The notes under the pieces are model-generated. The model worked only from the letters and a program-made list of their open reading frames with translations, searched no databases and had not been told where the DNA came from. Of a DNA stretch of 64,000 nt, positions 1 through 7,409 are shown in pieces. Numbering within the stretch: the stretch's first letter is position 1; each line of letters opens with the position of its first letter. The DNA is taken from assembly GCF_024584805.1 (NCBI RefSeq), contig NZ_CP075715.1:3854526-3918525 (forward strand), read 5' to 3'. The stretch comes from Streptomyces sp. FIT100. GTDB lineage: Bacteria; Actinomycetota; Actinomycetes; Streptomycetales; Streptomycetaceae. Both the position numbers and the translations under genes were made by a program.

Positions 1-404
1 GCCGACGGCTCCCGCTGCTGCACCCCGGAGCCGAACCGCCGGCCCGACCGCTCGTTGAACGCCCGATAGCAGACGACGACTTCGGCGACTCCGGCGGCGA
101 CGGCGAGCGCGGCCTGCTGAACGGTGGCGCAGGCCGCGCCGCCGCCGTAGTGGATACGGGAGAAGAACGACAGCTCACCGATGCCGGCCGCCTGCGCGAC
201 GGTGATCTCGGGGCTGGTGTCCATGGTGAAGGTGACCATGCCGTCGACGTCGGCGGGGGAGAGCCCTGCGTCGTCGAGGGCGGCTCGGACCGCTTCGACG
301 GCCAGGGTCAGCTCGCTTCGCCCGGAGTCCTTGGAGAACTCGGTCGCCCCGATCCCGACCACCGCCGCCCGCCCGCCGAGCGAGTCGGCACCGCGCACAC
401 TCAT
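1..404 (-). CDS. Thiolase-like lipid-transfer protein, Ltp2-type (partial, 5' part)
   Basis: About 134 N-terminal residues are visible; the rest lies beyond the window's left edge. The ATG at 404 overlaps the stop of the upstream MaoC gene in an ATGA. The N-terminus has the thiolase-superfamily pattern AAVVGIGATEFSKDSGR, then DVDGMVTFTMD, then HYGGGAACATVQQAA and VVVCYRAFNERSG, as in Ltp2-like proteins of actinobacteria. In Mycobacterium, Ltp2 acts as a retro-aldolase on C17 side-chain steroid acyl-CoA and needs the DUF35/OB-fold part of ChsH2. A ChsH2-like gene lies three genes upstream here, so the same partnership is inferred. The substrate is not determined by the sequence. Confidence 0.8.
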   Translation of the reverse strand, partial: MSVRGADSLGGRAAVVGIGATEFSKDSGRSELTLAVEAVRAALDDAGLSPADVDGMVTFTMDTSPEITVAQAAGIGELSFFSRIHYGGGAACATVQQAALAVAAGVAEVVVCYRAFNERSGRRFGSGVQQREPS

Positions 405-853
405 GACCCCGTCTCCTCGCTGCCGGCGCCCTCGGTCACGGGAACGGGCACGGGCATGGGCATGGGCATGGGCATGGTGACGGTCACGGTGACCGTGCCG
501 GTGACGTGGTGGCCGATGCCGTTCGCCCCGACGACACGGACCTGGGCGGTGTCCCCGTCGACCTCGGTGACCGTGCCGGTCAGCGTCATCGTGTCGCCGG
601 GGTAATTGGGCGCGCCGAGCCGTATCGCGACCCTGCGGAGCACGGCGGAGGGGCCGAAGTGGTCCGTGATGTACCGGCCGACGAGCCCGTTGGTGGTCAG
701 GATGTTCATGAAGATGTCCGGCGAGCCCTTCTCCCGCGCGAGTTCGGCGTCATGGTGCACGTCCTGGTAGTCCCGGGAGGCGATGGCTCCCGCGACGATC
801 AGGGTGCGGGTGATGGGGATGGTGAGCGGGGGCAGTTCGTCACCGGACTTCAT
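401..853 (-). CDS. MaoC-like hot-dog hydratase, ChsH1-like
   Basis: A 150-residue single hot-dog-fold protein of the MaoC family. Visible features are RDYQDVHHD near residues 28-36 (the hydratase loop) and the FMNILTTNGLVGRYITDHFGP helix. It starts with ATGA overlapping the stop of the dehydrogenase upstream and ends overlapping the next gene. In mycobacteria ChsH1 pairs with ChsH2 to hydrate steroid enoyl-CoA, and the same heteromer is inferred here. The C-terminus is odd: after the conserved domain it continues as TVTVTVTMPMPMPMPVPVPV, encoded by a run of GGGCAT/GGGCAC-type hexamers, so the tail looks like repeat expansion rather than conserved sequence. Confidence 0.8.
   Translation of the reverse strand: MKSGDELPPLTIPITRTLIVAGAIASRDYQDVHHDAELAREKGSPDIFMNILTTNGLVGRYITDHFGPSAVLRRVAIRLGAPNYPGDTMTLTGTVTEVDGDTAQVRVVGANGIGHHVTGTVTVTVTMPMPMPMPVPVPVTEGAGSEETGS
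445..476 (-). repeat. Hexanucleotide tandem repeat inside the ChsH1-like gene
   Basis: On the plus strand the units are one CGGGCA followed by four CGGGCAT-phased GGGCAT copies. On the coding strand they read as Met-Pro/Val-Pro dipeptides. A related hexamer array occurs at 4221-4256. This looks like slippage-prone DNA, not a conserved protein element. Confidence 0.8.
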
Positions 854-1878
854 GCCGCATCCTCCTTTGCGAGCAACGTGCCGAGTTCGTCGAGAAGTCG
901 GGCGCCGCAGCCCAGATACGCGTCAAGCTGGCGGCCCCACAGGAAGTGCCGGTGGACCGGGTGGTCGAGATCGGCGCCGAGTCCGCCGTGCAGATGCTGG
1001 CCGGTGTGGACGACCCGGGTGCCCGCTTCCGCCGCCCACCAGCCGGCGGCCAGCGCGTGCGTGGCGCACGGCAGCCCTTCGTCGTACCGCCAGGCCGCCT
1101 CGTACGCCGTGACCCGGATCGCCTCCGTGTCCATGTACGCGTCGGCCGCGCGGAGTTGTACCGCCTGCTTGGTGGCGAGCGGGCGCCCGAACTGCTCCCG
1201 CACCGACGTGTACGCAACGGCACGGGCGAGCGAGCCCGCGCAGACGCCCGCCTGGAGCCCGGCGAACGCGACACGCGCGGCGGTGAGCACGTCCTCGTAA
1301 GCGGTGCCGTCGCCGAGTCGCTCGCCGGGCACGCCGTCCAGGACGAGACGGGCGGCCGCCCAGGGGGCGGTGGTCTCGACGGAATCCCGCTCCGCGTCCG
1401 CCGCCCGTATCAGCCACAGAGCCCGGTCCTCGCCCGGGACCAGGACATGCGTGGCGTCCCGCAGCCAGGGCACCCAGGGGACCGTCCCGGTCAGCCGTCC
1501 GTCGCCGCCGGCCCGGATCCCGCCGCGCCACGGGAAGGCGCCGGTCGCCACCGCCGTCCCGTCCCGCAGGGCCGGCAGCAGCCGCGCCCGCTGCTCGTCG
1601 GAGCCGTGCCGGCCCACCGCGAGCAGTCCGTACACACAGGTCGCGGCGAAAGGGACCTGCGCGGTCGTACGCCCCTGCTCCTCAAGCAGCAGCACCAGGC
1701 CCAGCAGCCCGATGTCCTCGACGGCCGCGGTCAGCCCGGTCGCGCACAGCGCCTTCCACAGCTCGGCGTCAGTGCCCGTCCCGGCGGCGGTGAGCCGCTC
1801 GTGGGTGGACAGATCGCCGAAGATCCGCGCGGCCAGCTCGCGCGCCTCGGTCTGCTCCTCCGTGGGGTCGAAGTCCAT
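850..1878 (-). CDS. Acyl-CoA dehydrogenase, FadE28/ChsE1-like subunit
   Basis: 342 residues, close to the length of mycobacterial FadE28 (about 339). The N-terminal helical part runs to about residue 110 (MDFDPTEEQTEARELAARIFGD). A middle beta domain includes GTVPWVPWLRDATHVLVPG. The C-terminal flavin domain has SVREQFGRPLATKQAVQ near 230 and GGLGADLDHPVHRHFLWGR near 300, both typical of the family. It starts 3 bases after the stop of the ChsH2-like gene and overlaps the MaoC gene by 4 bases, so it is co-translated. In the mycobacterial pathway this subunit forms an alpha2beta2 enzyme with FadE29; the second dehydrogenase of this operon would be that partner. Confidence 0.85.
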   Translation of the reverse strand: MDFDPTEEQTEARELAARIFGDLSTHERLTAAGTGTDAELWKALCATGLTAAVEDIGLLGLVLLLEEQGRTTAQVPFAATCVYGLLAVGRHGSDEQRARLLPALRDGTAVATGAFPWRGGIRAGGDGRLTGTVPWVPWLRDATHVLVPGEDRALWLIRAADAERDSVETTAPWAAARLVLDGVPGERLGDGTAYEDVLTAARVAFAGLQAGVCAGSLARAVAYTSVREQFGRPLATKQAVQLRAADAYMDTEAIRVTAYEAAWRYDEGLPCATHALAAGWWAAEAGTRVVHTGQHLHGGLGADLDHPVHRHFLWGRQLDAYLGCGARLLDELGTLLAKEDAA

Positions 1879-1881
1879 GGC

Positions 1882-2985
1882 TCAGCTCACGCCCTCTGCG
1901 AGCGCCTCGCGGTTCCTCCGCGCTTCGAATTCTTCGAGTTCTTCGAGTTGTTCAGGTTCTTCGGGCGCTTCCACAGGACGGAACACCGGCAGCTCCAACT
2001 CTTCGTCCGCCCGCAGGAACTCCAGCCGTACCGGCATCCCGATGCGGACCTCGTCGTACGGCACCCCGACCACGTTGCTGACCATCCGCACACCCTCGGC
2101 CAGCTCGATCAGCCCCACCGCGTAGGGCGGATCGAAGGCGGGGAAGGGCGGGTGGTGCATCACCACGTACGAGTAGACGGTGCCCTCGCCTGCCGCCTCG
2201 ACCGTGTCCCACTCCGCCGATCCGCAGGCCCCGCACCCGGGCAGCCAGGGGAAGCGCAGCGTCCCGCACCCCCCGCAGCGCTGGATCAGCAGCCTGTGCT
2301 CGGCGACTGCGTCCCAGAAGCCGGCGTTGTCCCGGTTGATCACCGGGCGCGGACGCCGGGGCCCAGGCGGCTTCGACTCGGACGGATTCGGCCCGGGCTC
2401 CTTCGGCCGGGGCGCGACAGCCGGGGCGTACTTGAGGATGCGGAAGCGGTGAGCCCCCGCGAGCTCGCCGTTCGCGAGGATGTCCATCCTGGTCGTGACG
2501 AAATGCCCCGTCCCCAGCTTGGTCGTCTTGCGCGGCGACACCGACTCGATCACCGAGTCGTAGGTGATCCGGTCGCCCGGCCTCAGCGGCCGCAGATACT
2601 CCTGCTCGCAGTCGGTCGCCACCACCGAGGTGAACCCCGCGCCGTCGAGCAGCGCGGACAGCTCGTCGTACGCGCCCGAGCGGTCCGCGTGCCCGGACAG
2701 CCCACCCATCGTCCATGCCTGGAGCATCGTCGGCGGAGCGATGGCGTCCGGCCCCGCATACGCCGGGTTGGTGTCGCCCATCGCCTCGCACCAGTGCCTG
2801 ATCATGGGCTCGTTGACGAGGTCCTTGCCGGTGCCCGCGTTGTCCGCGACCCGCCGCCCCTCGTACGTCCTCAGCAGCCCGTCCATCCCGTCCGCGCCTG
2901 CTCCACCCGCGCCCGCGCCGCCCGTGCCGCCTGTGTCCGCGCCGCTCGGACCCGCTCCGTCCGCACCCGTTCCGTCCGCGCTCAC
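1882..2985 (-). CDS. MaoC domain plus DUF35/OB-fold protein, ChsH2-like
   Basis: About 367 residues from a GTG that overlaps the stop of the upstream dehydrogenase (GTGA). Longer upstream in-frame sequence lies inside that dehydrogenase and is not favoured. The first 30 residues are a Gly/Ala/Asp-rich low-complexity run. Residues 35-195 are a MaoC-like hot-dog domain (ending ANGELAGAHRFRILKYAP). From about 225 a rubredoxin-like zinc ribbon (RCGGCG and CGACGS) leads into the OB-fold of the DUF35 family (EGTVYSYVVMHHPPFPAFDPPY). This two-part design is that of ChsH2, whose OB-fold activates Ltp2. The C-terminus carries an acidic EEPEQLEELEEFEA tail made of near-repeated codons. Confidence 0.85.
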   Translation of the reverse strand: MSADGTGADGAGPSGADTGGTGGAGAGGAGADGMDGLLRTYEGRRVADNAGTGKDLVNEPMIRHWCEAMGDTNPAYAGPDAIAPPTMLQAWTMGGLSGHADRSGAYDELSALLDGAGFTSVVATDCEQEYLRPLRPGDRITYDSVIESVSPRKTTKLGTGHFVTTRMDILANGELAGAHRFRILKYAPAVAPRPKEPGPNPSESKPPGPRRPRPVINRDNAGFWDAVAEHRLLIQRCGGCGTLRFPWLPGCGACGSAEWDTVEAAGEGTVYSYVVMHHPPFPAFDPPYAVGLIELAEGVRMVSNVVGVPYDEVRIGMPVRLEFLRADEELELPVFRPVEAPEEPEQLEELEEFEARRNREALAEGVS

Positions 2986-4145
2986 CGCTTCCCCCTCCGC
3001 ATACCGAGTCGCATCGTCGCGACGATCTCCCGCTGCACCTCGCTCACCCCGCCCCCGAAGGTGTTGATCTGCGCCGCCCGGTTCATCCGCTCCAGCTCCC
3101 CGTCCCCGAACACCCCCGGCGAACCGGCCCTCACCAACCCCGCCTCCCCCGTGATCTCCTGGCACATTCGATACGCCTCGACCGCCGATTCGGTTCCCGC
3201 GAACTTCACGCCGCTCGCATCGCCGGGGGCCAGTCGCCCGGCTCCCACATCCCCCACCAAACGCCAGTTGAGCAGGCGCGTTGCCGCGAGCCGGGCATGC
3301 ACCTCGGCGATCCTGGAACGCACCCACGGCTCGTCAACCGGGCGCACCCCCGTCACCGGATCGGGGGTGCGGGCGTACGCGAGCGCCGACGCCGCGAAAT
3401 CCTCCGCCTGCATGCCGATCGCGGCGAGCGCGACCCGCTCGTGGTTGAGCTGGTCGGTGATCAGCCCCCAGCCGCCGTTCTCCTCACCGACCAGATTCGC
3501 GACGGGGACGCGCATCCCGTCGTAGTACGTCGCCGTCGTCGTGAGCCCGCCGACGGTCTCGATCGGCGTCCACGAGAATCCGGGCGCGTCCGTCGGCACG
3601 AGGACGATCGAAATCCCCTGGTGCTTGGGCGCGTCCGGATCCGTACGGCAGGCGAGCCAGATCCAGTCGGCGTTCTGGGCATTGGACGTGAACACCTTCT
3701 GCCCGTCGACCAGCCACGAGTCCCCGGAGCGCACCGCCCTCGTCCGCAGCGACGCCAGATCCGTACCGGCCTCGGGCTCGCTGTACCCGATCGCGAAGAC
3801 GAGGTCTCCGCGCAGGATCCGCGGCAGGAAGAAGGACTTCTGCTCCTGGGTCCCGTACTTCATGAGGGTCGGGCCGACCGTGTTGAGCGTGACCATGGAG
3901 ACGGGTGCGCCGGCGCGGTACGCCTCGTCGAAGAAGAGGAACTGCTCGTCGGCGCCGCGCCCCCGGCCTCCGTACTCGACGGGCCAGCCGAGCCCCAGCA
4001 GCCCGTCTCCGCCGATCCGCCGCAGCAGCCGGCGCTGCTCCGCCGCGTCGTCGGGGGCCGGGGGTCCGTCAGGCATGAGGTCGCGGAAGTACGAGCGGAG
4101 TTCGGCGCGCAGCCGCTGCTGGCGCTCTGTCGGGGCGAGGTGCAC
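2982..4145 (-). CDS. Acyl-CoA dehydrogenase, FadE29/ChsE2-like subunit
   Basis: 387 residues, matching the length of mycobacterial FadE29. The GTG start at 4145 follows a purine-rich GGGAGG site. Conserved blocks are GYSEPEAGTDLASLRTRAVRSG (residues about 110-135), VDGQKVFTSNAQNADWIWLACRTDP, LNHERVALAAIGMQAEDF near 240 (substrate and flavin region) and FGGGVSEVQREIVATMRLGM at the C-terminus. It is the first gene of the operon and ends in a GTGA overlap with the ChsH2-like gene. FadE28 and FadE29 homologues form one heteromeric enzyme that desaturates short steroid side chains as CoA esters. Whether this strain degrades steroids or another branched acyl-CoA cannot be read from the window. Confidence 0.85.
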   Translation of the reverse strand: MHLAPTERQQRLRAELRSYFRDLMPDGPPAPDDAAEQRRLLRRIGGDGLLGLGWPVEYGGRGRGADEQFLFFDEAYRAGAPVSMVTLNTVGPTLMKYGTQEQKSFFLPRILRGDLVFAIGYSEPEAGTDLASLRTRAVRSGDSWLVDGQKVFTSNAQNADWIWLACRTDPDAPKHQGISIVLVPTDAPGFSWTPIETVGGLTTTATYYDGMRVPVANLVGEENGGWGLITDQLNHERVALAAIGMQAEDFAASALAYARTPDPVTGVRPVDEPWVRSRIAEVHARLAATRLLNWRLVGDVGAGRLAPGDASGVKFAGTESAVEAYRMCQEITGEAGLVRAGSPGVFGDGELERMNRAAQINTFGGGVSEVQREIVATMRLGMRRGKR

Positions 4146-4178
4146 GGCGGCGGCCTCCCTGGCGGCGCAGGACGGATT

Positions 4179-4195
4179 TCTGACTGTCCGTCAGA
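4179..4195. promoter_or_regulatory. TetR-type palindromic operator upstream of the acyl-CoA operon
   Basis: TCTGAC-5 bases-GTCAGA is a perfect 6-base inverted repeat with a 5-base centre, 34 bases upstream of the first gene of the operon. Palindromes of this kind are typical TetR/FadR-class operators in front of actinobacterial acyl-CoA dehydrogenase operons. No regulator gene of that class is in the window. Confidence 0.55.
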
Positions 4196-4220
4196 TAGCG
4201 CTCGCCTGTCAAGGTCACGA

Positions 4221-4256
4221 GCACGGGCACGGGCACGGGCACGGGCACGGGCATCG
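4221..4256. repeat. GCACGG hexanucleotide tandem array
   Basis: Five tandem GCACGG units followed by a variant GCATCGG lie in the 240-base spacer between the acyl-CoA operon and the small secreted protein gene. The same type of unit is expanded inside the ChsH1-like gene at 445-476. The only long open frame across it encodes a Val-Pro repeat and is not a believable gene. Confidence 0.8.
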
Positions 4257-4385
4257 GCGTCGGCATCGGTACCTTCACGGGCGCGGGCGCGGGCAGACAA
4301 CGCGGAGCGGCCTGCGCTCCGGTGCCGTGACACCGTCGCGCAGGCCGCGATCCACCCCTCGGTCGGAACCCCGTCGGGCCCCGGC

Positions 4386-4697
4386 CTACCAGAGCTCGAA
4401 GAAGTTCACCGTGACGGAGTCGTTCGACTGGTCGATCGCCGTGAAGAAGGAGCCGTTCACGCTGGCCGTGTTGTTCCGGTTGGACGCCCCGGCGCCGGTG
4501 GCCACCTGCTGGGTGGTCGTCGAGTTGCCGTAGTTGTCGTCACCGACACCGCTGCCGTTGATCTCGGCAACGGACGCGTTCGATCCGTCGCCCGCGAAGG
4601 CGCCGTTGTCGGCCTGGGCGACACCCGTGAAGAGTGCGGCGGCGAGGGGCAGCGCGGCGACAGCGGCGAGGGCGCGAGCGGTACGGATGCTTGCCAT
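4386..4697 (-). CDS. Small secreted Asn/Gly/Ser-rich protein of unknown function
   Basis: 103 residues from an ATG with a strong GGAGG site 6 bases upstream. Residues 1-28 are a Sec signal peptide (MASIRTARALAAVAALPLAA, ending GVAQA). The mature 75 residues are acidic, cysteine-free and rich in Asn, Gly, Ser and Thr, with recurring SGVGDDNYGNS- and GAGASNRNNTAS-like segments and an aromatic end NFFELW. I do not recognise a characterised family. The composition recalls surface amyloid-like or coat proteins of streptomycetes, but it lacks chaplin and rodlin hallmarks. It stands alone, transcribed away from the primase gene, with a 336-base spacer between them. Confidence 0.75.
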   Translation of the reverse strand: MASIRTARALAAVAALPLAAALFTGVAQADNGAFAGDGSNASVAEINGSGVGDDNYGNSTTTQQVATGAGASNRNNTASVNGSFFTAIDQSNDSVTVNFFELW

Positions 4698-5007
4698 GTC
4701 TTTCCTCCAGGAACCGTAGGTGCACCGTGAGTGCACCGGACGTACGGAAGTTCGGCTGGAACCCAGGCAGTTGGCCGACCGCCTCGGTCGTGGTCACGAC
4801 GTCGCGATTCGAGAGCTGCCCACCGAAACCCCGGCGAACCGCCCCGGAGGCCCGGATTCCTCCTCACGCGTGAGGACATGTCGATAAACATCCTCCATGC
4901 GCTCAACCCCCAGGTCAGACGCCTACAAGGCGGCGGAACCCGCCCACCCCATGAGAAGAAGCGTTCCTGCACATTCTCCGCAATCCACCCGACCCCTCTT
5001 CCCTTAT

Positions 5008-5023
5008 TCGAACTCCTGTACGA
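5008..5023. promoter_or_regulatory. LexA/SOS-box-like palindrome
   Basis: TCGAAC-TCCT-GTACGA matches the actinobacterial SOS consensus TCGAAC-N4-GTTCGA with one mismatch. It ends 10 bases before the ATG of the primase-polymerase gene, a position where a repressor would block transcription. The rest of the 4698-5033 spacer shows no other convincing element. Confidence 0.5.
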
Positions 5024-5033
5024 ACATAGAACC

Positions 5034-6002
5034 ATGGCCATCACCGACCGGCACAGCACCACCCTGGCCCTCGCCCACGCGCTCTCCGCCGCCGAGCGCG
5101 GGCTCCCCGTGATCCCGCTGTCCCCCACCAAACTCCCCGCCCTGCCCTCACCCCACCGCCGCGACCCGGAGCCGGTCCTCTGCCGAGGTGAATGCGGACT
5201 CCCCGGACACGGCGTGTACGACGCGACGACCGACCCCACCGCCGTCCGCGCGCTCTTCGCCGCGGCGCCCTGGGCGACGGGGTACGGCATCGCCTGCGGC
5301 CGTCCGCCGCACCACCTCATCGGGATCGACCTCGACACGAAGAGCGCCGGGCCCGGGGGCGGGACCGCAGCCGGGGCCGGCGGGCCGGATTCCGTTGCCG
5401 CCCTTCAGCAACTGGCGCTCCAGCATCTGTTCACGGTCCCGGAGACGGTCACCGTGCTCACGCCGAGCGGCGGACGCCATCTGTGGCTGACCGGCCCGCC
5501 CGACGTCGTCGTACCGAACTCGGCGAGCCGCCTGGCGCCGGGCATCGACATCCGGGGCAGCGGCGGATACCTCGTCGGCCCGGGTTCGGTCTCCGCGCAC
5601 GGGGCGTACCGGCTCGCGCCGGGCACCGCGCATCTGCCTCTCGCGCCCTGCCCGCACGCACTGCTACGTCTGATCGCGCCTTCTGCGCCCTCCGCGCACC
5701 CGGTGCACCCGGTGCACCCGCCTGCGGAGGATCGGATGGGCCGAGCGGACCGAGTGGACCGGGGGGACGGAGCGGACCGGGCGCCACGGGGCGAAGGGCT
5801 CGTCCACTTCGTACGCGCCGCCCATGAGGGCCAGCGCAACACCCGGCTCTTCTGGGCCGCCTGCCGCGCATACGAGAACGGCTTCGGCGACGTGCTCGTG
5901 GACGAGCTCGTCGCCGCCGCGCTCAGCACCGGGCTCACCGAGCGGGAGGCCCGCGCCACGATCGCGTCGGCAGCCCGCCTCAACGCGGGGCGCCGCGGGT
6001 AG
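5034..6002 (+). CDS. Bifunctional DNA primase/polymerase (Prim-Pol domain)
   Basis: 322 residues from the ATG at 5034. The archaeo-eukaryotic primase core is visible: YGIACGRPPHHLIGIDLDTK contains the catalytic acidic pair, TPSGGRHLW supplies the conserved His region, and GIDIRGSGGYLVGPGS carries the third acidic residue. A Pro/His-rich linker (HPVHPVHPP, then GRADRVDRGDGADRAPRG) separates this from a C-terminal helical segment (HEGQRNTRLFWAACRAYENG) found in phage and plasmid Prim-Pols. The gene stands alone with no helicase beside it. The LexA-like box at its start suggests DNA-damage induction and a role in bypass or repair synthesis. The linker is repeat-rich and probably variable. Confidence 0.8.
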   Translation: MAITDRHSTTLALAHALSAAERGLPVIPLSPTKLPALPSPHRRDPEPVLCRGECGLPGHGVYDATTDPTAVRALFAAAPWATGYGIACGRPPHHLIGIDLDTKSAGPGGGTAAGAGGPDSVAALQQLALQHLFTVPETVTVLTPSGGRHLWLTGPPDVVVPNSASRLAPGIDIRGSGGYLVGPGSVSAHGAYRLAPGTAHLPLAPCPHALLRLIAPSAPSAHPVHPVHPPAEDRMGRADRVDRGDGADRAPRGEGLVHFVRAAHEGQRNTRLFWAACRAYENGFGDVLVDELVAAALSTGLTEREARATIASAARLNAGRRG

Positions 6003-6103
6003 CAGACCCGCGTCCCCGCCGAGCCGTCCGCCCACGGCTGCCCCTTGACGACACCTCAGGGGGCGGCCCGGGCCCGTACAGCCGGCTCTGGGATCCTCGT
6101 GCC

Positions 6104-6904
6104 GTGCCGACCACACCGAGCCCCCTCCCTCCGGAACCCGAACCCATAACGGCCCATCCGCCCGGCGCCACACCGCGCCCTCTGCTCACCCAGTCCTGGC
6201 TCGACCTGGCCTTCCTCCACTGGGGCGCCGACCCCGTCGACGTCGCCCCGCTGCTGCCGGCCGGGTGCGTCCCGGACACGCTGGACGGGGTGACGTACGT
6301 CGGTCTCGTGGCCTTCCGGATGCACCGCGTCGGATGGTTCCGGCTTCCCGGCGTGCCCTACCTGGGGAGCTTCCCCGAGACCAACGTCCGCCTCTACTCG
6401 GTGGACAGCCACGGGCGCCGCGGCGTGGTCTTCCGCTCCCTGGACGCGTCGCGCCTCATACCGGTGACGATCGGACGGGCCGCCTTCCGGCTCCCCTACC
6501 TCTGGTCGAAGATGGCCGTCCGGCGCGACGGCACCACGCTCACGTACACCAGCACCCGACGCTGGCCCGGGCCCCGGGGCGCACAGAGCCGGATCACCCT
6601 GCGGATCGGTGACCGTATCGCGGCCCCCACCGCCCTCGAACACTTCCTCACCGCCCGCTGGGGCATGCACAGCACCCTGCTCGGACGCCCCGTCCACCTC
6701 CCGAACACCCACCCCCGCTGGCCCCTGCACCGCGCCGAACTCCTCACATGCGACGAGGACCTGGTGACCGCGGCGGGCCTGCCCCGGCCGGTCGGCGAGC
6801 CGGTGAGCGTCCTGTACTCCCCAGGGGTCCCCGTGCGCTTCGGCCGCCCGGCACGGCGGCACGGCGGCACGGGTAGGGCCCTGCCGGTCAGTCGTCGCCT
6901 TTGA
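6104..6904 (+). CDS. DUF2071 (YqjF-like) protein
   Basis: 266 residues from a GTG. It matches the YqjF/DUF2071 pattern: LTQSWLDLAFLHWGADP, then LLPAGCVPDTLDGVTYVGLVAF, FPETNVRLYSVD and GVVFRSLDASRL. The fold is related to the acetoacetate-decarboxylase-like family, but no catalytic role is established. It runs convergently with the Lrp gene and the two overlap by 17 bases at their 3' ends. Confidence 0.8.
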   Translation: MPTTPSPLPPEPEPITAHPPGATPRPLLTQSWLDLAFLHWGADPVDVAPLLPAGCVPDTLDGVTYVGLVAFRMHRVGWFRLPGVPYLGSFPETNVRLYSVDSHGRRGVVFRSLDASRLIPVTIGRAAFRLPYLWSKMAVRRDGTTLTYTSTRRWPGPRGAQSRITLRIGDRIAAPTALEHFLTARWGMHSTLLGRPVHLPNTHPRWPLHRAELLTCDEDLVTAAGLPRPVGEPVSVLYSPGVPVRFGRPARRHGGTGRALPVSRRL

Positions 6905-7334
6905 TCTTCTTCATGGTCAGGTGCGAGTCGACCCGGATGACGGCCGGAAGCCCCATGAGCTTGGTGGTCAGGAAGGTCTCGTACGCCGCGTGGTCCGCGA
7001 CCGCGACGCGAATGAAGTAGTCAGGCCGGCCGAACAGGCGGCGGCATTCGACGACCTCGTCGTACGAGGCCAGCAGCGACTCCAACTGCTCCACTGTCCG
7101 GAGGTCGTTCACACCGATCTCCACCGCCACCACCACCTCGAAGGCGCGGCCTGCGGCCTCGGCGTCCACACGCGCCCGGTAGCCCGTGATGACCCCGGCT
7201 TCCTCCAGGCGCTTGACCCGCCGCAGGCAGGGGGCCGGCGTCAGGCCCACGCGTTTGGCCAGCTCGACATTGCTCAGCCGCCCGTCCGCACGCAGGTGAC
7301 TCAGAATTGCTTGATCCAGGGCATCGAGCTTCAT
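6888..7334 (-). CDS. Lrp/AsnC family transcriptional regulator
   Basis: 148 residues. The N-terminal winged helix-turn-helix (LDALDQAILSHLRADGRLSNVELAKRVGLTPAPCLRRVKRL) is followed by an RAM effector-binding domain ending VIRVDSHLTMKKIKG. The ATG at 7334 is preferred; an in-frame GTG 12 bases upstream is possible. It is divergent from azlC-azlD with 75 bases between starts, the classic layout of an Lrp regulator controlling a branched-chain amino acid exporter. AzlB of Bacillus is the known precedent. Confidence 0.9.
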   Translation of the reverse strand: MKLDALDQAILSHLRADGRLSNVELAKRVGLTPAPCLRRVKRLEEAGVITGYRARVDAEAAGRAFEVVVAVEIGVNDLRTVEQLESLLASYDEVVECRRLFGRPDYFIRVAVADHAAYETFLTTKLMGLPAVIRVDSHLTMKKIKGDD

Positions 7335-7409
7335 TCTGTTGCGCACACCCCCAGAGTGCGGCCATAACCCGCAACCATATTTCGTCCTTTTCAACCTAGC
7401 ATTGCCGGT

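Noticed and set aside
946..3525. A very long open frame antisense to the acyl-CoA operon
   Set aside because: It is created by the high third-position GC of the real minus-strand genes. Its translation is Arg/Pro/Gly-rich without any family motif, and the opposite strand encodes well-recognised proteins.
4069..4278. A Val-Pro repeat protein encoded over the hexamer array
   Set aside because: It is only the translation of the repeat and overlaps the start of the FadE29-like gene on the same strand in another frame.
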